NCBI RefSeq assembly: GCF_014203015.1
Contig: NZ_JACHIB010000005.1
Coordinates: 1-64,000, forward strand
Direction of reading: 5' to 3'
Source of the DNA: Castellaniella defragrans
Lineage (GTDB): Bacteria > Pseudomonadota > Gammaproteobacteria > Burkholderiales > Burkholderiaceae_B
DNA: 64,000 nucleotides
The translations under genes and the position numbers were made by a program. The notes beneath the pieces are model-generated. The model had not been told where the DNA came from, ran no database searches, and worked only from the letters and a program-made list of their open reading frames with translations. Shown here piece after piece: positions 8,098 to 16,413 of the stretch; within the stretch, counting starts at the first letter, position 1; the number at the start of each line of letters is the position of its first letter.

Positions 8098-8718
8098 CTA
8101 CTTGATGTAGCGATAGGCGGCGTCCCGCCCCCGGCCGTCGACGGAGAGGTCGGCGTAAGGGTTGCGGCGGGTATCGGTGACGACCTTGTACAGCGTGTAG
8201 AGCTGGGGCAGGAAATTTCCCCAGTTGCCGATTTCCTGGGCGCAGTGGGCGGCCCAGATGCGGCCGTCCTCGGCGGTTTCCTTGCGCCGGGTGCCGATGC
8301 CCGAGGATTTGCCGACGACGCCGGCATCGGTCTTCTGCCACTGGTGGATGCGGTAGCCCATGGGGTCCGGCTTGATCAGGCATTCCTCGCCCAGGCCCAG
8401 GCCGGCGACGATCACGACGTGCTCGTAGACGAGGTAGTCGCGCACCTCCGCGGGCACGTCCTCCAGCCGCTCGAAGCGGATGTAGAGGTTCTGGCGGCGG
8501 CCGTCGTCCCAGGTCTGGGGCGCGATGTGGATCGAGCCGATGGGATTGCCGTGGCGCGGGGCGATGGCCCATTCGAGCGGCTCGTGCTGCTCCGGGTGCC
8601 ACAGGATGAAGCCTTTCTCCATGTTGCTCCAGAACCAGTCGATCATGCGCGCGGTGACGCCTTCGTGCTCCCAGTCGATGTGGGTGCCCATGGCGTCCTG
8701 GCTGACGGTGTATTTCAT
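8098..8718 (-). CDS. DAPG hydrolase (PhlG)-like protein, short form
   Basis: A 206-residue protein. The segment ARMIDWFWSNMEKGFILWHPEQHEPLEW (residues 22-49) parallels the DMIDWWFAWHP...YRIWYPPQHAG region of the 298-residue protein at 36,189, and both resemble 2,4-diacetylphloroglucinol/phloretin hydrolases. Those zinc enzymes break the carbon-carbon bond between an acyl group and a phenolic ring. Further His/Glu residues occur in EHVVIVAGLGLGEE and MGYRIHQW, and CAQEIGNW lies near the C-terminus, but this form is about 90 residues shorter than PhlG. Its ATG overlaps the stop of the EthD gene (ATGA), implying coupled translation. Assignment by resemblance; activity unproven. Confidence 0.6.
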   Translation of the reverse strand: MKYTVSQDAMGTHIDWEHEGVTARMIDWFWSNMEKGFILWHPEQHEPLEWAIAPRHGNPIGSIHIAPQTWDDGRRQNLYIRFERLEDVPAEVRDYLVYEHVVIVAGLGLGEECLIKPDPMGYRIHQWQKTDAGVVGKSSGIGTRRKETAEDGRIWAAHCAQEIGNWGNFLPQLYTLYKVVTDTRRNPYADLSVDGRGRDAAYRYIK

Positions 8719-9581
8719 GGTGTGTCCTTGGCGAGTGTTTGCGGGGGGATGTTCCAGCCGCGCAGCCCCTGGCGGAAGATGGCGGCTTCGAGGCTGTCCG
8801 GATCGTGGATGGCGGCCGGCGGGCTGCTTTTGTCGCCCAGCGTGTAGTCGTAGATCACCCGTTCCGTGGTGACCATCGAGAAGGTGCCGCCGGCATCGAC
8901 GAAATCGGCTTCGCTGGCGCGGATCGCCTCGTGGATGCGCGGGTCGCGGCGCATCTGCGCGAGGTCGTCGAGCGAGTCGAACCAGAATTCCTCGACGCCG
9001 TCGTAGGCGTTGACGCTGCCGTGGGCGAAGATGCTGCCCGCGAAGAAGCCGCGGTCGAAATCGTGCTGGGTGTTCAGCACGTACTTGCGCACCAGCCCGC
9101 CGCCGGTGGCGGCGAGCACGGCGGGGGCGTGCCGCTCCTTCCAGTGGCGGTTGAATGCGTCGATGGACATCCCCGGCTTGCGCTTGAGGAAATGGATCAG
9201 CTTGACGCCGCCCGCCTCGAAGCCCTCGTCCTGGTGGACGACCGTGCCTTCGGCCAGCATGAGGACGAATTCCTTGTCGCCGAACACGTGCGGCTGCATG
9301 CGCTGGACGTAATCCTGGGCATGGGTGGAACCGAGCATGCTGTCGATGCTGTCCAGCCAGTGATCGGCCATGTTGTCCCATTCCATCGGAGACAGCGGGT
9401 GGATCAGCATGTCGTCGGTGATCCCTGAAATCGAATAATGCTGGACGTAGCGCTTGAATGTCTTGCCTACGACGGATGGGGTCGTGATCATCAGGGCGAC
9501 GTGGATGATGCCCCATTCGTAGAAATAGCGCTCCTGCGTGTCCTCCCGCTTGCGGCGGGCGGCGATGATGAACTTGATCAT
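8715..9581 (-). CDS. EthD domain-containing protein (two-domain)
   Basis: A 288-residue protein with two ferredoxin-like halves. The N-terminal half starts MIKFIIAARRKREDTQERYFYEWG; the second half carries the EthD-type phrase GGVKLIHFLKRKPGMSIDAFNRHWKERHAP (about residues 124-153), whose H-W-x-x-x-H-A-P core is diagnostic of the dimeric alpha/beta-barrel EthD family. Members help degrade ethers, steroids and polyketide-like compounds, often by an unknown mechanism. A strong AGGAGAC site precedes the ATG. It is translationally coupled to the PhlG-like gene; the same EthD + PhlG pair recurs at 35,368-37,085. Confidence 0.85.
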   Translation of the reverse strand: MIKFIIAARRKREDTQERYFYEWGIIHVALMITTPSVVGKTFKRYVQHYSISGITDDMLIHPLSPMEWDNMADHWLDSIDSMLGSTHAQDYVQRMQPHVFGDKEFVLMLAEGTVVHQDEGFEAGGVKLIHFLKRKPGMSIDAFNRHWKERHAPAVLAATGGGLVRKYVLNTQHDFDRGFFAGSIFAHGSVNAYDGVEEFWFDSLDDLAQMRRDPRIHEAIRASEADFVDAGGTFSMVTTERVIYDYTLGDKSSPPAAIHDPDSLEAAIFRQGLRGWNIPPQTLAKDTP

Positions 9582-9656
9582 GAAGAGTCTCCTGGTTCGT
9601 GTTGTGAGTGGGGTCGGCGCGCCATGGCGGCGGGGCTGCAGGCGGGAGGCTACAGA

Positions 9657-9973
9657 CTACAGGTAGCCGCGCGAGTCGCGCCAGAATTCGTCGGTCGGGC
9701 GTTCGAGCAGGAACGAGCTGACGAAGTCCTTGCCCGGCTGCAGCAGAGTTCGACCAGGCGGTCCCAGGCATGCAGGATGCTTTCGGGCGCGGGCCTGCCG
9801 CTCCGGGGCCATTCGCCGGGCAGGGAGAGCGGCTCGCGGATCGCCCGGTGACTGAAGAAGCGGAACAGTCCCGGCTGGCGCATGATTTCCGGCGCATGGT
9901 CCCGGTAGTACCAGCGTTCCATGGCGGCGACGTGGTCGATGGGGATGTCGTGGAGGACGACGCTCTTGAGCAT
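9657..9973 (-). pseudogene. Small EthD-like protein gene with an internal frameshift
   Basis: The start at 9973 gives MLKSVVLHDIPIDHVAAMERWYYRDHAPEIMR, a typical small EthD-like opening. The frame stays sensible to about residue 76 (HAWDRLVEL). There it breaks: the same strand in another frame continues with LLQPGKDFVSSFLLERP and ends DSRGYL-stop at 9657, a plausible C-terminus. Without correction the frame runs into an Arg/Ser-rich tail ending at 9650. A single-base indel near 9,745-9,755 (context GAACTCTGCTG) explains this. It could be a real mutation, a sequencing error or, less likely, recoding. It sits between the DUF1329 and EthD genes of the same operon. Confidence 0.65.
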
Positions 9974-10052
9974 GGGGATCGTTCCGGACGGAATGGGCCG
10001 CGCCCCCCCGCCGCGCCCCGGGAAGGGTGCGCGGCGAGGGGGCGTCCGAGGC

Positions 10053-11408
10053 TCAGCGCACGCCTTCGCCGGACATGGCTTCGGGGGTGAAGACCGTGTC
10101 GTCGTAGCGCGGCATGATCTTGTACTGCTCGCGGGCGTCGTTCAGGATCGAGTCGTAGTACCAGGCCCCGGACAGCAGGTCGTAGAAGCCGAACACCATC
10201 GGCGGCGCGGTGGCGGGGAGGTCGGGCATCACGATCGGCATCGAGAAGCCCATCTGCCAGAGCTGGTCGTTGGCGTCCCAGTGGTCCGCCAGCACGGCGA
10301 CCCAGGTGTCCTCGTCCACGTAGTAGCGGCGCTTGGGCGACTGGTGGCGGAAGCCCTGCGCGACGGTGGCTTCGATGACCCAGACGCGGTGCTTTTCCCA
10401 GCGCACGTCGTCCGGGTTGAGGTGGTGCGGCAGCAGCACGTCCTTGTACGAGCGCTGCAGCGCGCGGTTGGTGTTGTACGGGATGATCATTTCCTTCTTG
10501 CCGAGGATCTTCCAGTCGAAGCGGTCCAGGCGGCCGTTGAAGACGCCGGTCTGGTCGAACATCGAGACCCCCGCGCTGGCCGGCGTCGGCGTGTCGCAGC
10601 AGGCGTTGGGCAGCTTGCGCACGCGGCGCTGGCCGGTCAGGTAGACCCAGGTCTGGCTGTTGTCCGGGTTGATCGATTCCCGCCCCACGATCGCCTCGCC
10701 CGCGCGGATCGGGGGGCCGTAGTTCATCATGCGGATCATCCAGAACACTCCCTTGAACGATTCCGGCGAGCCGTCCTCGAAGTAGTAGGGCAGCTGGAAG
10801 TCGCTGGACGAGAACACCGTCGGGACGTGCTTGCCGTCGCCGGTGCCCTGCATGCCGCGGACATCGACGTGGAAGGACGTGCCGCGCCAGTGCAGCAGGT
10901 GGTTCCACATGACCTCGGTGCCCGTCTTGGGGATGGGGAAGGGGATGCCGCCGTAGGCGCCTTCGAGGGTGTTGCCGGTGATATGGGCGCGCGTCGCGTT
11001 CTTGAAGGTGTTGTCGTAGACCCATTGCGGCGCGGCCGCGGTGCGGTGGGTCGGATACACGTCCACGCGGTAGGTTTCGGGATACTTGCGGATCAGCGCC
11101 TTGACGCCTTCGGTGAGCTGGTCGGCGTACTGGTCGACGTTCTGCGCGTTGATCGACAGCAGCGGCTTTTCGCCCGCGAAGGGATCGGGGCGCCGGCCGC
11201 CGTTCTTGAAGTCCGGCTGCGGCGTGGTGTAGCCGCCGGTCCAGGCGGGGATCGAGCCGTCCTGGTTGCCGGCCTTTTCGGCGCCGAAGGGCGTGAGCTC
11301 GGTTTTCAGCTTGGCCGCCTCCTCGGGGGAGACCGCCGCCGTCGCCGGCGCGCCGATGAGGGTCGTCCCGAGCACGGCAGCCGCTGCAAGTGCCAGTTTG
11401 AAGTTCAT
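10053..11408 (-). CDS. DUF1329 domain-containing protein
   Basis: A 451-residue exported protein. Residues 1-24 form a signal peptide (MNFKLALAAAAVLGTTLIGAPATA). The mature part opens with VSPEEAAKLKTELTPFGAEKAGNQDGSIPAWTGG, the characteristic start of DUF1329 proteins, which are LolB/LppX-like periplasmic or outer-membrane proteins. They are nearly always paired with a DUF1302 outer-membrane protein, as here (15-bp gap), in clusters for hydrophobic substrates such as steroids. Probable role: moving a lipophilic compound or lipid across the envelope. An AGGAG site precedes the ATG. Confidence 0.93.
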   Translation of the reverse strand: MNFKLALAAAAVLGTTLIGAPATAAVSPEEAAKLKTELTPFGAEKAGNQDGSIPAWTGGYTTPQPDFKNGGRRPDPFAGEKPLLSINAQNVDQYADQLTEGVKALIRKYPETYRVDVYPTHRTAAAPQWVYDNTFKNATRAHITGNTLEGAYGGIPFPIPKTGTEVMWNHLLHWRGTSFHVDVRGMQGTGDGKHVPTVFSSSDFQLPYYFEDGSPESFKGVFWMIRMMNYGPPIRAGEAIVGRESINPDNSQTWVYLTGQRRVRKLPNACCDTPTPASAGVSMFDQTGVFNGRLDRFDWKILGKKEMIIPYNTNRALQRSYKDVLLPHHLNPDDVRWEKHRVWVIEATVAQGFRHQSPKRRYYVDEDTWVAVLADHWDANDQLWQMGFSMPIVMPDLPATAPPMVFGFYDLLSGAWYYDSILNDAREQYKIMPRYDDTVFTPEAMSGEGVR

Positions 11409-11423
11409 GCGTGACTCCTGATA

Positions 11424-13037
11424 TCAGAACGTATGTGAAATCGATGCCGAGATGTAGTCGCGGTCGGCGTAGTACTGGCCCCAGTTCATGATGCCGTTCG
11501 TGGTCTCGGTGGCGGCCCTGCCGAAATAGTGGGTGTAGTTCAGCGAGCCCTTCCAGGAGCCCAGGTAGACGCCGGCCACGCCGATCGAGATGTCGCCGGT
11601 GCGGTGGCCGCCCAGCGCGTTGCCGATGGCGCTGGACTTGCCGATGGAGGCGCCGATGTTGATGGGGATCGAGATGTCCAGCCCGTCGAGGACCTGGCGG
11701 TACTTGGGCTCGTAGATGAAGCGGATGGCGAAGGCGTCGCGGCTGGCGTTCTCGTCGTAGTGGCCGCGGGTGACCGACAGGGTGCGGTTCCAGGCGATTT
11801 CGCCCACGAAGTCGGCTTCCCGGGCGACGAAAGAAGGGCCGAGCGAGGCCAGCCAGGAAATGTTCCAGTGGGCGGTGTCGCCGACCGGGTAGGGGCCGTT
11901 GACCGATGCGCCGTTGGCGTAGAACACCGGGACGCGGTTGGCCAGGGTGACGTTCTTGCGGATCGAGAATTCCGTGGCGAGGTTCACGTTGCCGAAGGTC
12001 CGGGTCGCGCTGATGCCGTAGGCCTTGGCGCCGGTGTGGTAATCCAGCCAGTACTGGCCGGTGGCGAAGTCGCCGGTGGGCGTGGGGAATTTCTCGTTGT
12101 AGCGCAGGGCGTAGAAGCCGAAGTCGGTCTCGATGCTGTTGACGCGGTAGCGCACCTGGATGCCGCCCTGACCGGAGTTGCCCGGCTGGGTGTCGTCGCT
12201 GCGCCGCAGGCCGCCGGGCCCGTAGAAGATCTCGCCGCCGTCGTCCAGGAGGTCGCCGGTCGAGAAGTAGCTGCCGGAGGCGGGCAGGCGGGCTTTGCGC
12301 CATTCGAGCTGGTAATAGGCGCCGACCATCAGTTCCGGGGTGATCTGGATGTTGCCCGAGATCTGGTTGACCGGCATGAGGATTTCCTTGGTCTGCGAGC
12401 CGGGGACCGAGGCCGCCTTGACCGCGTCGACCGGCGCCATGACGCCGGCGAGCGAGTTCGGCGCGAGGAACAGGCTTTCGCCGTAGATCACCGTGTGCTT
12501 GCCCAGGCGGAAGTTGGCCTTGGCGGAGCCGAGGTCGAACTTGCCGAAGACGAAGGCGTCCAGCAGCTCGACGTGCTGTCCCATGAGGTTGCGGGTGCCG
12601 GAGGTGTAGCGGTCGTAGTCCGCGGACGTGTGGTTGACCGTGCCGGGCGAGTCGTTGTCGTTGCTGCCGTGGTACAGGGTGTCGTACCAGGCGGCGCCGC
12701 TGACACGCGCGCCCCAGCCGCGCTTGGAGATGTCCAGCTCGCTGAACACGTCGAGCCGGTTCGACACGAGGCCCTTCCTGAAGTTGCGGTCGCCGTCGTC
12801 CTGGTCGGGATCGACCAGCAGGCGGGAGTCCGGATTCTCCAGGCGGTTCATCAGGCTGTACTTGACCGTCGTGTCCCACAGCACCCGCAGCTCCGGGTCG
12901 TCGGTCTCGATCTGGAAGGCGCCGGCCAGCGGCGGGATCGCCAGCCCGATCAGGGCCGCGGCGGCGGCCCAGCGGGCGGGATGCGGTGAGAGGCGCCGCG
13001 CGGCGCCCGGTCGTTTCCTGCGGGGGGTGTTCTCCAT
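11424..13037 (-). CDS. DUF1302 family outer-membrane protein
   Basis: A 537-residue protein, first gene of the minus-strand operon. A long basic N-terminus leads into the signal peptide core WAAAAALIGLAIPPLAGAF; the mature part has alternating hydrophobic and polar strands and ends in a phenylalanine-terminated strand (SASISHTF), as outer-membrane beta-barrels do. The phrases ELRVLWDTTVKYSLMNRL and ELDISKRGWGARVSGAAWYDTLY fit DUF1302. The ATG at 13037 is preceded by AAGGAGGAAACCC; the frame continues upstream but without a better start. Likely a channel for a hydrophobic substrate, working with the DUF1329 protein. Confidence 0.92.
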   Translation of the reverse strand: MENTPRRKRPGAARRLSPHPARWAAAAALIGLAIPPLAGAFQIETDDPELRVLWDTTVKYSLMNRLENPDSRLLVDPDQDDGDRNFRKGLVSNRLDVFSELDISKRGWGARVSGAAWYDTLYHGSNDNDSPGTVNHTSADYDRYTSGTRNLMGQHVELLDAFVFGKFDLGSAKANFRLGKHTVIYGESLFLAPNSLAGVMAPVDAVKAASVPGSQTKEILMPVNQISGNIQITPELMVGAYYQLEWRKARLPASGSYFSTGDLLDDGGEIFYGPGGLRRSDDTQPGNSGQGGIQVRYRVNSIETDFGFYALRYNEKFPTPTGDFATGQYWLDYHTGAKAYGISATRTFGNVNLATEFSIRKNVTLANRVPVFYANGASVNGPYPVGDTAHWNISWLASLGPSFVAREADFVGEIAWNRTLSVTRGHYDENASRDAFAIRFIYEPKYRQVLDGLDISIPINIGASIGKSSAIGNALGGHRTGDISIGVAGVYLGSWKGSLNYTHYFGRAATETTNGIMNWGQYYADRDYISASISHTF

Positions 13038-13162
13038 GGGTTTCCTCCTTTTTGACTGGCGGATGCATGCGTGCGCATGCATTTCTGACGAATCCGGCCG
13101 CCGGTCGCTGCGGGCTCGCTGGTCGTATGCCAGCTTGGGCCGGAAAGTATTTCGTCCGCAAA

Positions 13163-13216
13163 AGTACCGCAATGCGGTTGATGTGAATCGTATCGCGGTA
13201 CATTTCGGGATGTCAA
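13163..13216 (-). promoter_or_regulatory. Promoter region of the DUF1302 operon with operator half-sites (site C)
   Basis: On the minus strand a TTGACA -35 box (13216-13211) is followed after 18 bp by TACGAT. Half-sites resembling the island operator are present (GTACCG, GTATCG and CGGTAC between 13,163 and 13,201), but not in the exact CRRTAC-N4-GTAYYG arrangement. Regulation with the other operons is likely but the match is weaker. Confidence 0.45.
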
Positions 13217-13274
13217 CCGAATTTTCGGGGAAGGGAAATGGGGATTTCCCGGCCACTGGAACGGAGTGTTTCGC

Positions 13275-13280
13275 TTGACA
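13275..13280 (+). promoter_or_regulatory. -35 box candidate for the cyclase operon
   Basis: A perfect TTGACA in an AT-rich stretch, followed after 21 bp by TACGAT, which is part of operator site D. The spacing is long for a sigma-70 promoter; an activator could compensate. The 370-bp divergent region 13,038-13,407 otherwise holds site C and no gene. Confidence 0.4.
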
Positions 13281-13299
13281 AAATTTCTGAAATGCCCAA

Positions 13300-13319
13300 A
13301 ATACGATACTGCTGTACCG
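13300..13319. promoter_or_regulatory. Island operator, site D
   Basis: AATACGATAC-TGCT-GTACCG, the reverse orientation of sites A, B, E and F. It lies 88 bp before the cyclase start codon and overlaps the expected -10 position. Confidence 0.65.
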
Positions 13320-13407
13320 TTCTACGGGTTAACAATGCTGCGCCGGGCGGCGCCGGATGTCCGGCGGACGCGCCCGGCCGACCACACAGAGTTCAGGAGG
13401 TTTGAAG

Positions 13408-14244
13408 ATGGTCATGATCCGAGGCATCAATTTCCAGGGGAATCTCGACAACGACATGGGGCTGGAGTTCTACGACCTCAGCCACCCCTGGGGGCTCGGC
13501 CAGCCGTGCTGGCCCTACTTCGAGGACGTCAAGATCGAGCGGCTGCACACCATGGCGAAATCCGGCGTGCTGACCCAGCGCATCACCACCGTCATGCATT
13601 CGGGCACCCACATCGATGCGCCGGCCCACGTGGTGGAAGGCACGCCGTTCATGGACGAGGTGCCGCTGCCGCACTTCTTCGGCACCGGGGTGGTGGTGTC
13701 GATCCCGAAGGGCAAGTGGGAGGTGATCACGGGCGACGACCTGGAAAAGGCGACGCCGGAGATCCGCGAGGGCGACATCGTCGTCGTCAACACCGGCTGG
13801 CATCACCACTACGGCGACAACCGCATGTACTACGCCTACTCGCCGGGCTTCTACAAGGATGCGGGCGAGTGGTTCGCCGACAAGAAGGTGAAGATGATCG
13901 GCACCGACACCCAGGCGCTGGACCATCCGCTGGGCACGGCGATCGGCCCGCACGGTCCGGGCTGGCCCCACGGCCTGCTGCCCGACGTCAACCGCGAATA
14001 CGAGCGCGAGACCGGGCGCAAGGTGATCGAGGACTTCCCGGAATGGGAGCCCTGCCACCAGGCGATCCTCAAGCACGGCATCTGCGGCATCGAGAACATC
14101 GGCGGCGAACTCGACAAGGTGACCGGCAAGCGCGTGACCTTCGCGGCCTTCCCGTGGCGCTGGACCCAGGGCGACGGCTGCATCGTGCGGCTGGTCGCGA
14201 TCCTCGATCCGAGCGGCAAGTACCGCTTCGAGACCGGCAACTGA
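13408..14244 (+). CDS. Cyclase family protein (metal-dependent hydrolase)
   Basis: A 278-residue member of the cyclase/kynurenine formamidase-like superfamily. The metal-binding signature H-x-G-T-H-x-D-x-P-x-H is complete apart from an Ala for the first variable residue (MHSGTHIDAPAH; His64, His68, Asp70, His74), followed by FMDEVPLPHFFGTGVVV. Members hydrolyse amides, lactones or cyclic diketones, or close rings. The start at 13408 is 7 bp after a CAGGAGG site. It opens the operon cyclase-cupin-SDR-HAD-ABC importer-BKACE and lies under operator site D. Ring opening or C-C hydrolysis of a cyclic intermediate is an inference. Confidence 0.9.
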   Translation: MVMIRGINFQGNLDNDMGLEFYDLSHPWGLGQPCWPYFEDVKIERLHTMAKSGVLTQRITTVMHSGTHIDAPAHVVEGTPFMDEVPLPHFFGTGVVVSIPKGKWEVITGDDLEKATPEIREGDIVVVNTGWHHHYGDNRMYYAYSPGFYKDAGEWFADKKVKMIGTDTQALDHPLGTAIGPHGPGWPHGLLPDVNREYERETGRKVIEDFPEWEPCHQAILKHGICGIENIGGELDKVTGKRVTFAAFPWRWTQGDGCIVRLVAILDPSGKYRFETGN

Positions 14245-14259
14245 GACCGGCGGCCGCTC

Positions 14260-14607
14260 ATGAAGATCAAGCGTTTCGCCGAGGCGAAGCCCTACGCGGC
14301 CCCCAATCACTACGACATGCGGGGGCTGCGTCTGCAGGGATTCGAGGAGGGAGGGCCGCAGCGGTTCTGGGTCGGCCTGTCCCATTTCCTCCCCGGAGGA
14401 GGGGCGGGGCCGGATGCCTCCCCGCTCGAGAAGATCTATGTGGTCGTGGCCGGCGAGATCACCGTGCGCTGCGCCGGGGACGAGGCGGTGCTCGGCGCGC
14501 TCGACAGCTGCCACATCGGGCCGGGCGAGCCGCGGGAAATCAGGAACGAAGGCAACGCCGTCGCTTCCATGCTGGTGATCATGCCCTATCCGGAGAAGAC
14601 ATCATGA
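14260..14607 (+). CDS. Cupin domain-containing protein
   Basis: A 115-residue single-domain cupin. The first cupin motif is reduced (GGGAGPDASPLEKIYVVVAGEITV, residues 47-70), lacking the usual HxH pair but keeping the Glu-Lys-x-Tyr-x-Val/Leu-x-x-Gly pattern; the second motif reads HIGPGEPREIRNEGN. Metal binding may therefore be partly lost. Its stop overlaps the SDR start as ATGA, so the two are coupled. Possible roles are ring modification or ligand sensing; nothing more specific is visible. Confidence 0.8.
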   Translation: MKIKRFAEAKPYAAPNHYDMRGLRLQGFEEGGPQRFWVGLSHFLPGGGAGPDASPLEKIYVVVAGEITVRCAGDEAVLGALDSCHIGPGEPREIRNEGNAVASMLVIMPYPEKTS

Positions 14608-15404
14608 AAGACTTCGTCAGCAACCCCATGAGCCTGTTCGACATCCGCGGCCAGGTCGCGGTCGTGACCGGGGCGTCCGGGGCCTTCGGCTCGCTGGCCG
14701 CGCGGGTGCTGGCCGGCGCCGGCGTCCGCCTGGTGCTGGCCGCCGGCAGGGCGCAAGAGCTGGAGGCCGTGGCGCAGGCCTGCCGGGAGGCGGGGGCGGA
14801 GGTCGAGACCGTGGCGCGCCGCCCCTCCACCGAGGCGGATTGCGAGGCCATCCTGGAAGCCGCCGACCGCCGCTTCGGCGGCGCCGACATCCTGGTCGTC
14901 GCCTCCGGCCTGAATGACGTGGCGCCGATCGGCGACATGTCGCTCGAACGGTTCGAGCGCGTCATGAGCGGCAACGTCACCAGCACCTGGCTGCTCTGCC
15001 GCGCCTTCGGCCGGCGCGCGCTGGCGCGCGGGCGCGGCGGCAAGGTCGTGCTGGTGTCGTCGGCGCGGGGCAAGCTGGGGCATCCCGCGGGGTACACCGC
15101 GTATTGCGCCTCCAAGTCCGCGGTGGACGGCATGACCCGGGCGCTGGGCTGCGAATGGGGAAAGAGCGGCATCACCGTCAATGCGATCGCGCCGACGGTG
15201 TTCCGCTCGTCCCTGACCGCCTGGATGTTCGAGGACACCGAGAAGGGCCGCGCGACCCGCGAGGGCATGCTGGCGAGGATCCCCAAGGGTCGCCTGGGCG
15301 AACCCGAGGACCTGGCGGGGCCGTTGCTGTTCCTGGCTTCGCGGGCCTCGGATTTCCACACCGGGCACATCCTCTACGCCGACGGCGGCTACACGGCGGG
15401 CTGA
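14604..15404 (+). CDS. SDR family NAD(P)-dependent oxidoreductase (island 1)
   Basis: A 266-residue classical short-chain dehydrogenase. The cofactor motif TGASGAFG is at about residues 23-30; the active-site Ser lies in VVLVSSARG and the Tyr-x-x-x-Lys pair in YTAYCASK (about 170-177). The C-terminal LASRASDFHTGHILYADGGYTAG is standard for the family. It should oxidise a hydroxyl, or reduce a keto group, of a pathway intermediate. It overlaps the cupin gene by 4 bp and is followed after 3 bp by the 3-hydroxyacyl-CoA dehydrogenase. Confidence 0.92.
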   Translation: MKDFVSNPMSLFDIRGQVAVVTGASGAFGSLAARVLAGAGVRLVLAAGRAQELEAVAQACREAGAEVETVARRPSTEADCEAILEAADRRFGGADILVVASGLNDVAPIGDMSLERFERVMSGNVTSTWLLCRAFGRRALARGRGGKVVLVSSARGKLGHPAGYTAYCASKSAVDGMTRALGCEWGKSGITVNAIAPTVFRSSLTAWMFEDTEKGRATREGMLARIPKGRLGEPEDLAGPLLFLASRASDFHTGHILYADGGYTAG

Positions 15405-15407
15405 ACG

Positions 15408-16319
15408 ATGAGCGCAACCAAGCCCCGCATCGCCGTCATCGGCGCCGGCCTCATGGGCCACGGCATCGCGCAGGTCTTCGCCCGCGCGGGCCACTTCGTG
15501 CACGTCCACGACGCCCAGGCGGCCGCCCTCGACAGCCTGCGCAGCCGGATCGCCGGCAATCTGCGCCGGCTGGGCCTGGACACCGGTCCGGAGGAGCGGG
15601 TGAGCGGCCACGCCGACCTGGGCGAGGCCGTGGCGCAGGCCGATTTCGTCTTCGAGGCGGCGCCGGAGAAGCCGGCGCTCAAGCAGGCGATCTTCCGCGA
15701 ACTCGTCCGCCTCGCCCCGGCGGGCGCGGTGCTCGCCTCCAACACCTCGGTCATCCCGATCGGCGAGATCGCCGGGGACGTCGAGGACGGCGGCCGGATC
15801 CTGGGCACGCACTGGTGGAACCCGCCCTTCCTGGTGCCGCTGGTCGAGGTGGTCGGCACGGCGCGCACCGACCCGCGGGCGATCGAGCGGACGATGGCGC
15901 TGCTGCGGGCGGCCGGCAAGACGCCGGTGCACGTGAAGAAGGACGTGGCCGGTTTCGTCGGCAACCGCCTGCAGCACGCGCTCTGGCGCGAGGCGGTCGC
16001 CATCGTGGCCGAAGGCATCGCCGACGCCGAGACCGTCGATACCGTGGTCAAGCAGAGTTTCGGCCGCCGGCTGGCGGTGCTCGGCCCGCTCGAGAACGCC
16101 GATCTGGTCGGCACCGACCTGACGCTCGACATCCACCAGGTCGTGCTGCCGCACCTGAACCGCGAGCCGGGCCCTTCGCCCTATCTGCGCGAGCTGGTGG
16201 CGAGCGGCCGCCTGGGCATGAAGACCGGCGAGGGCTTCCGCCGCTGGACGGCGCAGGAGGCCGACGCGCTGCGCGGCCGCGTCTACGACCACCTGAAGGA
16301 TTTCAAGGAGCCGGGCTGA
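15408..16319 (+). CDS. 3-hydroxyacyl-CoA dehydrogenase family protein
   Basis: A 303-residue two-domain enzyme of the 3-hydroxybutyryl-CoA dehydrogenase type. An N-terminal Rossmann fold (IAVIGAGLMGHGIAQVFARAG, residues 8-28) is followed by the catalytic segment with SNTS (about 119) and GTHWWNPPFLVPLVEVV, where the His starts the H-x-x-N-P dyad region. The C-terminal helical domain carries KDVAGFVGNRLQHAL. It oxidises 3-hydroxyacyl-CoA, or a related hydroxy acid, with NAD. Within this operon it would act on the acyl fragment released from the ring compound; the substrate chain length is not deducible. Confidence 0.92.
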   Translation: MSATKPRIAVIGAGLMGHGIAQVFARAGHFVHVHDAQAAALDSLRSRIAGNLRRLGLDTGPEERVSGHADLGEAVAQADFVFEAAPEKPALKQAIFRELVRLAPAGAVLASNTSVIPIGEIAGDVEDGGRILGTHWWNPPFLVPLVEVVGTARTDPRAIERTMALLRAAGKTPVHVKKDVAGFVGNRLQHALWREAVAIVAEGIADAETVDTVVKQSFGRRLAVLGPLENADLVGTDLTLDIHQVVLPHLNREPGPSPYLRELVASGRLGMKTGEGFRRWTAQEADALRGRVYDHLKDFKEPG

Positions 16320-16413
16320 CGGCGCGCGCGATTCCGCCGCGGCATTCCGCGGCAGGCTGGGCCGGCGGCGACGCCGCAGCCCGGCCGCGGCGGCGATTCA
16401 CAGGAGAGGACAC

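Noticed and set aside
8098-13203. A very long (about 1,700 codons) uninterrupted frame on the minus strand across five genes
   Set aside because: It is Arg/Pro/Ala-rich shadow sequence caused by high GC; only its last 206 codons are a real gene (PhlG-like), and the rest is covered by better genes in other frames.
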